64,000 nt of DNA from Cafeteria roenbergensis. Its lineage: Eukaryota; Sar; Bigyra; Bicosoecida; Cafeteriaceae. Both the position numbers and the translations under genes were made by a program. Shown piece after piece: positions 31,042-42,328 of the stretch (positions are counted from its first letter, which is position 1; each line of letters begins with the position of its first letter). Location of the stretch: NCBI GenBank assembly GCA_008330645.1, contig VLTN01000039.1:62001-126000 (forward strand). Reading direction: 5' to 3'. The notes below the pieces were generated by a model. That model saw nothing but the letters and a program-made list of their open reading frames with translations. It did no database searches and had not been told where the DNA came from.

Positions 31042-34000
31042 TCACTGCTGCGGCGACGCGGACCACGCCGCCAGAACCCCGCACCGAGTGCCGCACACAA
31101 CCGACGAGCCATCGTTGAGCACCACGAGCGCCGTGATCACGCCGTGCTGATCAGGCCCGAGCCCCTTGAGCATCCACGGGGCGCGCTCCAGCACCGGCGG
31201 CGAGAGCGCCGGCGCCTGGGCGGCCCGCTTTGGCGACCCGACGGCTCGTCTCGCAGACATTGCCATCGCCCCGTCCCCCTGGTCGTCCCCACCGTCGCTC
31301 TCCTCGCCTTCCAAGAGGTCGTCGAGAACGGCATCCAGGTCCTCGCTGCTGGCGCCGTCGCTCTCGTCGTCGGCTGCACCAGTCGCCGCAGCGTCAGCAG
31401 CAGCGGCAGACGCAGCGGCGGCATCGCCACCACGCCCGCGCATGCCTGCGGACCGCCTGCGCCCACTCATGCCGTCGCCGTCCTCGCTCCTGGCCGCGGC
31501 TCGCCCCCGCGTCATCGACGTCCTCGGGCCGCTCCCGCCGGGGCCGCTGCCTCCCGGCGTTGACCAGCCCTGCTCTGCGCTGCTCATGGGGACGGCGGCA
31601 GGCTTCGAGCCCGGCGGGAACGCAGTGTCTCGCCGCACTTCCAGCGCACCCGCTGCCAGCACAGGGAGCCCTGACGACGCTGCCGTGGCCCCGGAGTCGC
31701 CGACGGAGCTTGTGCGGCGGCGCGCAGTCTCCAGCTCTGCCGCAGCGACGTCCCACACGCGCAGAGCCCCGTGCGATCCCGCCGTGACCGCCCAGCGACT
31801 CCCCCCCGCAAAGGCTGCTGCGTGGAGCACCTCCCCCGCCGCAACCGCGGCCAGCAGGTCGCCTGCCCCGTTCGCGACGACGACCCTGCCGCTGGCCAGT
31901 GCGACCACCACGCGCTCTGCCGCGCGCTGCGAGACCGACGCCTTGGCTGGCAGCGAGGCCGCTGCCCCGCTCGCAGGCGCCCACGCCAGCCCTGCCACCC
32001 CAGCCGTGAACCGGGGCCCCCCTCCCAGCGGCTCGCCAGCCGGGCACTTGAGCATGTCGTTCACCACCGCGGGCCGGGAGCCCGCCGGCCCGTCGCCCAA
32101 CGCGTACCACACCAGCACGCCCTCGGCGTCGCCGCTGATCATCGCGCCTCCTCCCGGCCGCAGCGCCACGGCCGTCGCAGGGGCCCGGTGCTCCCGAAAC
32201 ACGGCGGCTTCCGACTCGCCCCGGGCCATGCGGATGGCGTCCTCCGCGGCGGCGTGCGCCGCTTGACCGGCCCGCGGCCCCCAGCACACTCTGACTGTGC
32301 GGTCTGCTGACGCCGACGCCAGAACGGCAGAGCCCTCGGCGGAGCCCGCCCCGCACGCGAGCGAGAGCACAGCCGCCCCGTGAACGCGCTTCCCGCGCCC
32401 CACAATCGAGCCCGTGCGCGTGTCCACTGCGGCCAGCCCGCCCTCGGCGTCCGCCGCAAAGCAGCACCCGCCGTACGCAGGCAGAGCAGCCAAGCACGTT
32501 GGGAGCGCGCCGAACAGGCGCCGAGACAGCACCCGGGGCCGCAGTCCAGTCCCGCCGTCGCACCCGGGAGTGAGGGGCGGCGGGCCCGAACCGCCCGACG
32601 CAGCAGTGGCCCCGGCATCAGCCGTGACCCCCGCGCCATCCACTGACCCGTCCCCGCCGCTGTCCCCGTCGCCGCCGTCGTCAAGCTGGTCTCCCCCTTG
32701 GGACTTGGCCTCGTCGTCGCAGCTGCCGCCGCCGCCGGCGCAGGCGGCAGCGTCCTCCTCGGCGGCGGCGCTTTCGCCATCCCCTCCTGCTGCTGCCGTT
32801 GAAGACCGGCCCACGGGCAGAGCGCAGAGCGTGCGGTCGGAGGAGAGCGTCCACACTGTGTCTGCCGAGGGGCTGGCCGCCGCTGCGGTCACCTTGTCCG
32901 AGTGGGCAAGCACAAAGTCGCCGGACGGAAATTCGCCCGCGGTGTCCGGGCCCGCCACCGGGAGGCGGCGCGCTGACGGCGGCGACAAGAGCGGGGACCT
33001 TCCACCGCCGCTCGCGCTCATCGGGGTGCCGGGGGCTCCGGGCCCGGCAGCGCGGCCCAGGGCGCTTGCTGGGCGCTCGAGCTGCAGGGGGCGCCACCTC
33101 AGGGCGGGGCAGGTGGCCGGTGTTGGGGGCTCAGCGGCCTCCTGTTCCACGCTAGCCCAGGGCGACGAGGGACCGGACTCGGCGCCGGGGAACGGCGACG
33201 AGGAGCCCGATCCGCCGCCGGCAGCGACGCCGCCGGTCGCGATGCGAGCCAGGCCCGCGCGCCCTCCTGCAGCCGTGCCGCTGAGGCCGGCCAGGGGAGC
33301 AGCGCTGGTCGCCGCAGCCGCGGCGCCGAGCCCGGGCGCCCCGCCGTCCCCCACTTCGGCCTCGCGGTGAGACTCGTCAATGAGCGCCATGGGGCTGCGC
33401 GGCAGCTTGGGCCCAGTGCGAGTCGGGTGCGGCCGCTGGAAGAGCTGGCGAGGGGTCTGCCCGAACTCGGCGATCTGCGCGCGCAAGCTGCGGAGGCGCT
33501 GCTGGTCGGTGATGGCGTCCATGTCCACAGTGCCCTCATACGTGAGGGGGTAAAAGAGGTTGTCGGCACTGCGGTCGGTCGGTCGGTCGAGGCAACGGGC
33601 GGGGGGTGGGTGTGGAGGTGGGGGGGGGGGACGAGGCAATGGGCGGTCGAGGCAATGTTTGCTGAACCCCTGGCCACCGCTGCGTGTCCGGTCTTCGCCC
33701 CGCGACAGCAAACCGCGGGCCAGGCCAGCGAGGGCCGGCCGGCCTGCTCGCGCTGGGCGGGAGGGCGGGCGTGCGAGCGGACGACACAGACGGCAGTCGC
33801 TCACGCTTCGGCCGCAGGGCCTCGCTGCTTGCAGCCGAAGACGAGGTCAATCCACGCGTGGATGTGCTGCGACACGTGGTCGCTCTCGAGGGCCTCGCGC
33901 ATCCGTCGCACGAAGTCCCGAGGGCTGCGGCACCAGGGGGGCAGCTCGACGTCCCCCACGCTCTCGCCTGCCTGAAGCAAGCCCAGGTCCAATCCCCGAG

Positions 34001-36166
34001 AGTTGCGGAGGAATCTGCCGTCGCCGCTGTAGAACTCCGGAGTTAGCTCCTTGAAGTCTGCGCTGTGGTTGAGGACGCCCTCCCAGGTGGCAGCAACGGA
34101 CAAGAACATGCGATCCGCGTTGTCGAACTTGCCAGACTGCAGCCGGATGTGGCCCTCGGGCAGCTCGCGGACCTGCGGGGCACGCAGGGAAAGCAGCCCC
34201 ACAGGCGTGGGTGTTGGGGGGGGGGGGGAAGCGGGAGGGGGGGGTTAGGGTTGTTGTGTGGCCTCTGCAGGCGGCGCGCAGCAGCCGGGCTGGGGGAGAT
34301 GCGGCGCACGCGCGCGAGGCTCAAACAGCAAGAACAGTCGAGGATTCGGCCGTCTGCCCCAGGGGCCGCGGGCCCGACCAAGCCACCGCCTCACCCTGAA
34401 GTAGAGAACGTACCCAGGCGTTGAGTAGTGCGTCCCGTAGAGGAAGGGCGCCTCCTCGCCCTCGCCGGGTGGCATGTGCTTCACGCGCTCGCGAAGTGAC
34501 GCGATGCGGGACGGGGAGAGGGCCCCGATGGGCTTGGACAGGTCCCTGAACGCGGCCGGGGCCTTCAGGTCCAGCTTTTCGGACGCGTAGTCGGCCAAGA
34601 CCCACGGAAACACAGGATACTGCCCCAGATCGAGGCGCGACCTTCCGGCTGCCGCGTTGAGAAAGGTCAGGTACTCGTGCGTGGAGATGCCCCCCTCTTG
34701 CCACTGGCGGCAGCGCGACACCACGGTCCGGGCCAGCGCCTCGTCGAGCCACCCCACCTGCCTGAGCGCCTGGGAGAGCAGCTGGCTCGGCACGTCGGCA
34801 AGCGAGGCGGCAGCGGCCGAGGCGGACTCTGCCGCTGATGCGCCCGCCGCAGCCCCTGCCGCGGCTGCTGCTTCTCCGGCCGCGGCGGCCGCGGCTCCCG
34901 TGGCGGCGTCGTGCGGCGCGCGCCTGCCAGCGCGAAACAGCAGGCTCTCTCCCATGAGCACGCCGTCGGGGACCCGCTGCGCGATCTCGGCAACGAGCTG
35001 CTCCCGCTCGCCGACGCTGCCGGCCTCCAGCAGCACGGCCACGGCAGACTGGCCGGACCCCGACACCAGCTCGAGCCCCGTCTCCCGCATGAAGCGGCGG
35101 CGGCGCCACACGCGGGTGAGGCGGCTGTAGGGGAAGGACGGCGGCGGGGCGGCGCCGGAGGGGTTGTCGACGCCGGACGGCTGGAGGTAGATGGCTGCGT
35201 CGCTGAGCATGAGGCGGCAGCGCCGCACGCTCGTGCCCTCCACCACCAGCACGAGCATCGGCTCAGTGAGCACCAGGCGCTCCGAGAAGCCGGAGAGCAG
35301 GGAGCGATCGAACTCGCCCCTCCAGCGCTCGGCCACAAGGGCCTGCGTGGCGGTGGCCACGGCATCGGGCGCAGCAGGGGAGCCGTCCGCCGCGTGCGCG
35401 GCGGAGAAGAGGCGCGCGAGGAGTGCGAGGGGCTCAGTCGCGCTGGCATGCGCAAGGCGCACCACAGCCGCGGTGCGGCCTCGGAGCGGCGCGGCAGGGG
35501 GCCACCACTGCTTGCTGGCGTCCAGGCCGGCGGACCGCAGCCACCCAGCGGCCATGCCCGTCTCGCGAAGCTCCTGCAACTTGGCTTTGACGGCCTTGCG
35601 GATGTCGCCCGACCCCCTGGCCACGCCCGCCGTTCCGGCTGCGCCGGGGGCGTCCACAATGACGTCGCGGTACGGACTGGGCCGTCCGTGAGCCATCATG
35701 TGCGTTACCATGGCGGCCTGCAGCACCAGCGCGCTCGCCCGGCCACCGGCCTCCGCGTGGTCCACCACCTCTCCGGCGTCCGTCAGTGCGGCCACTGGCC
35801 GCCTCATGTGCACGAAGGCCACCTTGAGGACGGGGTCTGCTAGCCGCTCGGGCTCAAAGAAGACCCCCGCAGTGGTCAGGTGCAGCTTGCCCGAGTTCCC
35901 GGAGCTGCGTGGGTGGCGAGCCGCGAACCAGTGTCCCTCGCGCGAGGCGTGAGCCGCGGGCCCTTTTCTGAGGCACAGCCGCGTGCAAGCGCCCGCGCCG
36001 CGCCGTGGGCCACGCGCGCAGCCGGATCTCACCCCGACTTGAGGCCGTCCGGCACCGACTTGCCGGGGACGGTCTGCCATTCCGCCTGCAGCTCGCCGAG
36101 GTGGTGCTCGCCCTCGTCAAGCAAGTCCAGGGAGAACCGGGACGCCTTGCCCCCGCCAGAGTACAT
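31042..36166 (-). CDS. NSMAF: NSMAF/FAN-like GRAM/PH-BEACH-WD40 protein
   Basis: Four exons: 36166-36033, 35904-34395, 34172-33805 and 33568-31042, encoding 1512 residues (human NSMAF 917). Exon 1 (SRFSLDLLDEGEHHLGELQA) and exon 2 (SGKLHLTTAGVFFEPERL) match the N-terminal GRAM-like part of NSMAF. The BEACH domain runs from about 455 (EYLTFLNAAAGRSRLDLGQY, PVFPWVLADY) across exons 2-4 (YGTHYSTPGYVLYFR; TWEGVLNHSADFKELTPEFY; SHIHAWIDLVFG-type block; FYPLTYEGTVDMDAI) and ends with FGQTPRQLFQRPHPTR. The C-terminal 600 residues form WD40 repeats, diluted by Gly/Ala/Asp-rich loops. NSMAF couples TNF receptor to neutral sphingomyelinase in animals; in protists BEACH proteins of this class act in vesicle traffic. 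All exon phases are consistent. The start is the first Met of the conserved block. Confidence 0.88.
33620..33630 (-). repeat. C11 homopolymer in BEACH gene intron 3
   Basis: 11 G on the plus strand, C in the transcript, 51 nt before the acceptor of exon 4. Confidence 0.9.
34216..34228 (-). repeat. C13 homopolymer in BEACH gene intron 2
   Basis: 13 G on the plus strand, C in the transcript, 43 nt before the acceptor of exon 3, followed by a second run of 8 at 34237-34244. Confidence 0.9.
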
Positions 36167-36546
36167 TCCTGAACCAGCGCGTCGCGGGCGCGGCCGCCCC
36201 TTCCTCCTGCTGGGCGGCAGCCAGCGGCCGAGCGGCGGGTCCGTCAGTGGAACCTGCAGTTCGGGCTCGCGACGGAATGCTTGTCCGGAGGAAAACATGT
36301 GGGCGAGTGCTGCGAACGAGAAGGGCTCGCAGCTTGCGCTTTCCCAGCCCCTTGAAGAAAAAGAAGAAAAAAAAGCTTCTGGGGCGGGTGTGCGTGTGTG
36401 AGGGGCAGGCCACACAGACGCCTGCGGTATTGGAAAGGCGCGCACGCGCGTGTGCACGCACGAGGCTTGAGGCACGTGCGAAGCAACAGCAGAGGGCAGC
36501 CGCCCACGCAGTCTACGCACGGGATCCATGCAGCAGGGCGAGGAGG
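36167..36546. promoter_or_regulatory. Gap between tandem lipin and BEACH genes
   Basis: 380 bp on the same-strand path from the lipin stop to the BEACH start. A purine tract on the plus strand at 36353-36378 (GAAAAAGAAGAAAAAAAAGC) reads as a pyrimidine tract in the lipin transcript direction and is the longest A/T-rich block in the window. No gene seen. Confidence 0.45.
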
Positions 36547-39500
36547 TCACGAGCGCTTCGGGGCACCGCCTGTGGCGACCCCCGCTGCAGCACTGCCGGC
36601 CGGCTTTCCCGAGCTCGGCTTGCCGCTGCGCGTGGCGGGCTGCCTCGTGCCGTTGGTGGGCACCACATCCACAATGACCCTGCGGCGACTGTCGCTGCGC
36701 CAATAGCTCGCCTCCGAGAACTGCGGCTCGGTGAACTCGGGCTCGCCGAAGCGCCGGAGGGAGGGCACTGAGGCCGAGGGGGCAGCGAGCTGCTCGCTCG
36801 TGGCGCCGCTGCCTTCTGATGTGACCGACTTGGCTGCGCCCGGCACCGCGGTGAGGGGAGGAGCCCCGAGTCGCGAAGGCGATGCCAACGGGAGCATGCC
36901 CGGGGAGGCGGACGGCTGGAACAGCGGGCTTGCCATCGTGCGCCCCCCTCCGGCGGTGGACGGCTTGGACTGGAAGGGCGGGAACATGGTGTCCACGATC
37001 TCGTTAAGCTTGGAGTAGGTGTGGAACTCCACCTTGCCCATGCGGAGGATGTCCCCCTTGGGGTTGATGATGTAGATGCGGTTGTCGGGCACGCCCACAG
37101 CCTCGTAGCTGATGCGATCCGTGTCGCGGTTGCCGAACCCGCAGAAGAAGGGGTTGACGTGGGCCGGGAAGAGGCGCCGGATGTCGCTCAGGGCCTGCTT
37201 CTTGAACTCCTCGGGCTTGCGCATGATCACCTCGCGGGTGAAGGCGTCGAAGAGCCGATCCGGGGAGGTGATCACGGGGCCGGGGGGGAGCTTCGAAGCC
37301 GCGCCCGCGGCGGCAGCAGCGTGCGCGTCGCTCTGGGCGATGCCGTCGAGGTAGGCTCGCGTTGAGCCGGCCTGGCCGATGGCGCGGCTGGTGAGGTACA
37401 CCAGCTTGTAGCCGTTGCGCTCGATGTTGGCGTAGAAGCTCGCCACGCCCTCCTGCGTCCAGTCCGCTCCGACCCAGTACATGAGGTGTCCCATCGCATC
37501 GGACTTGGTGATCGTGCCGTCGACGTCGCTGATGACGATCTTGTCGCTGGGGCGCCAGAGGAACAGCTTGCACTCGACGAAGGCGCCCGTGGAGTCGACG
37601 CGAAACCGCAGCACGTTGAGGCCCTCCCGCAGGCCCATGAGCTCGAGCTCCTCGCTGGAGGGGCGGAGCATGTGCTCTTCGATGTGACGCCGCGGCAGAT
37701 CCGAGGCGGCCGAGGCTGCGCGAGCGGCCGCGGTGGCAGCAGAAGCGGCGGCGGCGGCCTCGCCAGCGGCACCGCGCGCCCCGCCGTCCAAGCTGCTGCC
37801 CCTGGGCCGGCCCTCGCCCAAGCGGCCCAGGCCCGCTCCCCGGTCAAGCGACCCATCAAACCCAGCGGCCGCGGCCCGGTCCACGGATCCAGGACCGCCG
37901 GAGCCCGCCGAGGACGCGTCCCCGGTCACGCTGTGGGCGGGCGCGGCGCGGCGCTCGGGCGACTGTGGCAGGGAGACGGAGCCCCGGGTGAAGAGCGGGA
38001 GCGCCCCGTCGGCCGACAGCGCGGGGCTCAGGGACGGCCCGGCACGAGAGATGCCTCTTGGGGAGGGCGGCTCCACAGAGGCGCTGTCGCCAGCCGCTGC
38101 AGCGCTGCCCGCCGCCGGCTGCGGCTGCACATCGGGCTCTGCCGGCGCGCTGGAGCCACGAATGGCCCCGAACAGCGAGCCAAGGAAGGACGAGGAGGAG
38201 GCGGCGGAGGGCGGCGCCGCCGCTGCCCCAGCGGCCGTGGTGGCGGGGGCCGGAGACGTCTGCGCGCCGGACGCCAGCGCTGCGCCGGGCAAGGCGAAGG
38301 CGGCGCTGTCCCGCTCGGCAGAGCTCGGATGGCTGGCAGCGGGGAAGGTCCACGGAGAGGTGCCAACGAGAGTGGGGGAGAGCAGGCTGGCAGCGGGGTC
38401 CGCGGCCGCGCCGTCGGCAAGCGTTGTGCGCGGCGCGGCCGACGCCGCCGCCGCCATGGACGCCTGCATAATGTATGGCGAGGCCGAAGCCCATCCGGTG
38501 AGGAGCGCGCAGGCGACAGAGTTGCCGGGAGCGTCGGCGGCGTCCGCCCTGTCGATGCGCATGGCGATGAAGAACCGCAGGCTCGGGTTGGCCAGCTGCG
38601 GGGCGATGGCCGCCATGTCAGGCGTGCGGCCGTCGCCGGTGGGAACGATGTGCCGCGGCGCGGCGCGCCAGTCAGCGCCGCACAGCGTGGCCCAGATGCG
38701 GTCCACCACCACCGTGAAGCCCGGCGCCGGCTGGCACAGGAGGGCCGTCGGGGCAAGCGCGGGCCACGCGGCCTGCAGCGAGGCCGCCGTCTTGAAGGCC
38801 GCCAGCAGCCGCACGGGGGAGACGCGCACGTGGGGGGGCTCGGCCGGCCCAGAGGTCACCCCCGGCACCGCTGCCAGCTGCAGCACTGCGACGCCGTTGG
38901 GGTCGTCCAGCGAGGGGGGCGGCAGAGCCGCGGGGGCGCGAGGGAGAGCGGCAGCGCGGTGCCTACGGTCCGCAGAGCCGTCCAGGAAGGCTGCCGAGGG
39001 GGCGCTGGCAAGGATGTCCAGGCCGAGCAGCGCGCCGCGCGAGCCCGCGGCGGACGCGTCAGCGTAGAGGCCCGTTCGCTGGACGCGCAGCGCCGCTCCG
39101 GCGGCCGCAGCGAGCTCTGCCGCGGCAGAGGAGCTCGTGGTGGCGTCGGACAGCGCGGAGAAGGAGGCGTGCGAGGCGGAGGCGAGGCTGCCTGCCTGGA
39201 GGGGCCCGCTGGACGTGGACCCCGTCTGGGCCTCGTGGGCCGGGCGCACCGCGACGCTCACCCCGGCTGGGGTGCTGCCGCCCACGGCCACGGCGCCTCG
39301 GAGCAGCCCGCCCCGGGCGACAAGGTGGCGCGACGGGGGCTTGGCAGCCGTGCTGCCGCTGCCTAGGGACGAAGCGGCGAGTGACGACGCAGCGCGCGCC
39401 GCGCCGGGGGCGGCATCGCCAGCGCCCGCTGCCGCTACGCCCGACGGATTTGGCAGCGGCCGCTCCGATGCGACGCTGCCAAGGCCTGCGAGGAAGGCGA

Positions 39501-42046
39501 AGAGGACGTCGATGCTCCCCGCCTCCGCGTCCTGCAGCTCTGCCGCAAGGCTCTGCGCCGGGAGCGAGGGGCTGGCGCTCGGGGCGGAGGCCCGTTGCGC
39601 GGTGCCTGCCTCTCCCGCATCCGCTGCCGCGGTCGCGTTCACCGCCGCGCCGGACTGGCCGCCGCTGCGGCCGGCATCGGCCCCAGGCAAGCGAGTCTCG
39701 CGCCGGAGCCGGGAGCCCGCAAGCACGGCGCCGCCCTGGCTGGGGCGGGCAAGCGCCGTTTCGCGGCGGAGCCCGACGTCCCGCCGGCTGGGCGAGGCGT
39801 GGAAGCTGCCCCCCCTCCTGCGAAGCGCCGCCGCGGCCGCGGCCTCGTCCAAATCGTCCATCACGATGTCCACCACCGCGCCAACATCGATGTCGTCCTC
39901 GGTGCTGCACTCGCCGGTGCTCCCGCGGCGCGTCTGGCCGTCGCTGCGGCGGCTGCTGCGGGGAGGGGTGGCGGCCACCTCAGCGTACGAGGGCCGGCGC
40001 CGCCCGCCCGCGAGCGCCCCCCCAGCGCCCCGTGCACCGGAGCTGGCGCTCGAAGCGGCCTCAGAGCCGGCGCCGCTCCCATCCCGCTGCTGGGGCGACG
40101 CGGGCGGCAGAGCCGTCTGGCCGGTCTGGCGGGAGGGCGCGTCTGCGGATCCGCGCCGAGGCGAGCCGTGGTGGCGGGCTGGGCCGTCCGCAGCCGCTGG
40201 CGGCGCGTGGCTGGCAGCGCCTGCGTCGGCGTCTCCATGCGCCGCGCCCCCCTTGGCTCCTCCTGCTCCCGCCGCGGCTGCCGAGGAGGCAGCGGCTGCG
40301 CCGGCCTCTTGCTTGCGCTGCTTGGTCCAGCGCCGGGCGGACTTGTCGCGGGCCGCCTGGGCGCGGCGGTGCTGCCGCTTGTGGCGGCGCTGCGCTTTCC
40401 TCACCCGCGGGACGACGTCGTCGTCGGAGACGGCGCCAGATCCCTGAGCAATGATGCCAGCGAGACGGCGGTGGCGGGCCTGCTGTCGCAGCAGGAGCAA
40501 GTGGCGCGGCGTGAGAAGCTCGATGCTGTCGGCGTCCACCTCGGAAGCAGCAGCAGCGGCGGCGGCGGCATCGCCGCCGCCGTCTTCGTCGTCGCTGGCG
40601 TCGGCGGCGTCCGGGGGGGGGCGGCGGATGCCGAGGCCGGCGGTGGCCGCTCCGGCGGCAGCAAAGGCAGCTGCGGCTGCGGCGCTCTCGGGCCCGGCGC
40701 CGCCGGCGTTCCCAGAGTGCTGATCGTCGCTGTGGTCACCGCTGCCGCGGCCTGCCGCTCTCCGGTGCCGCCGACGACGGTGGCGCCGTCGGCGGATCTT
40801 CGCCTCCTCGTCGATCACCGAGAGACGCTGCACGGCGCGCGTGAGCGACGCGCGGTCGACGTGGCTCGACAGGGGGGCGTGCCTGGCACCGCTCGCTGCG
40901 GCCACCGCGGCGTCGGCCCGCTCCGCCGGCCACTCGCGCGGAGCCAGGCTGGCCTCTCGGGCGGGCCCGTTCCTCCCGGCCTCCCGGGCGCGCGGCATCA
41001 CGCCCCAGCCCCACTTCCACTCCGGGCTGCCCTTGTCGACGCCCGCGGCGTCGCTGTCGGCCGAGTGGGAGTCGCCAGCGTCCGCCCGGCCCGCGGCGTC
41101 GCCCGTGGCGGAGCTGCCCGAGTCCGCGGCAGCTGCGGCAATCTCTCTGTCAATCGCCGAGGCAGCGGCGTGGTTGTCGCCCTCGGCGCTGAGCTGGTCC
41201 CGCCTGCGCGGGGAGCCTCCAGGAAACAGGTCGGCGCGCACGGAATCCCCGGCAGTGTCCCCCAGAGTCGCCGAGCGAGCGTGCGCCATCGCGCCGCCGT
41301 CGGGGAGCAGGTCGGGGGCGGTCATCACGCTGCCTCCGTCGGCGGAAGCGACCGATGATGCGTCGTCGCCGCTGTGCTGGCGCGCGGCGCTGGGGAGGGA
41401 GCTTGTGTCGCCAAGCAAGGAACCCTCGCCGTCGGCGTACTCCTTGTACACGTTCCGGACGAACCGCGCCTCTCCCGCGGGACCAAGCTGCGCGGGAAGC
41501 AAGCACACTGGAGATCACGCAGGCGGCGCCCTTGCGCTGGCCTCGGCAGGGGCTGGGGCCGGCGCTGGCGCTGCCGCGCGATGAGTTGATGCCGGCCAAA
41601 AAAAACCTTCTGCGAGCGGACGCACCTTGATGACGACGTGCACGCGCTTCCCGTTCACGGACATGGTCACGGCCTCGCCGTTTGCGTGGTAGGCGTCATT
41701 CCGTCCGAACCTGATGTGGAAGGGCGTGCACTCGATGTGGCCGTCGTCGTGCTGGACTGCGACAATGTCGAGCGCCCCTGTCAGCGTGGCCTGCGCGGGC
41801 CAGGAACGCGCTCGCGCGAGCGAGGGGGAAGCACATGGGAGCCGCAGTCCGCCGCACGCACGCAGCGCTTGCCCGCGGGCGCGCCTGCCGCCGCTCCCTG
41901 TCGGCGGGGCCAGCGCAAGCCGCGCTTTCGGCGGCGGGAGCTAAGGCTCTCCAGCCGGCGGCGACATTCCGCCGTCTCACCGGGTTCACCGAAGAGTCCC
42001 AGGTGCGCGCGATGAGGCCGCCGATGACCCGAATGGTGGCGTACAT
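36547..42046 (-). CDS. PAH1: Lipin-type phosphatidate phosphatase
   Basis: Three exons: 42046-41981, 41790-41626 and 41487-36547, encoding 1723 residues, about twice the usual size. Exons 1-2 and the start of exon 3 form the N-LIP domain: MYATIRVIGGLIARTWDSSV, then LTGALDIVAVQHDDG, then ECTPFHIRFGR, then GPAGEARFV. The C-LIP domain lies at about 1360-1600: SSEELELMGLREGLNVLRF, the HAD catalytic motif DVDGTITKSD near residue 1400, YLTSRAIGQAGSTRAYL, and GFGNRDTDRISYEAVGV. Lipins are Mg2+-dependent enzymes that convert phosphatidate to diacylglycerol at the ER, for triacylglycerol and phospholipid synthesis. Both catalytic Asp residues of DxDxT are present. Between the two domains lies a 1200-residue Ser/Ala-rich, probably disordered and phosphorylatable linker. 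The intron 2 donor is GTGCGT, the only non-GTGAG donor found. It is head-to-head with VIP1. Confidence 0.93.
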
Positions 42047-42328
42047 GGCGCCGGGACGCCCTCACGCCGTGGGAAGCGGGCCTCGAGCCCTCCACGCCGG
42101 CGCGAGCGCGAGCGGAGCAGTGGCCGTCGCACCGCCAACTCAGGGCAACTCTCCGGGCAAACTCTCTCTACCCTCAACCAAGCCGGCATGTTTGTGGCTG
42201 CAAGCATGGCGCACAGAAGCGGCTCAACCAGCAAGGTGGCCACTCGCCCCCAAAGGGCTTGAGCGCGGCCGGACCGCGCGCATCTGCGCCGCACGAGACT
42301 GTCGCACCTGTCGATTCGGGTTGGGGAG
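42047..42328. promoter_or_regulatory. Divergent promoter region, lipin and VIP1
   Basis: 282 bp between the lipin ATG (-) and the VIP1 ATG (+). No TATA box. A loose repeat of CAACTC, CAACTCTC and AAACTCTC occurs at 42136-42170. Shared control of the two genes is possible but not shown by the sequence. Confidence 0.5.

Noticed and set aside
34237-34254. TTAGGGTT in BEACH intron 2, resembling a telomeric repeat
   Set aside because: A single copy next to a G run; not an array.
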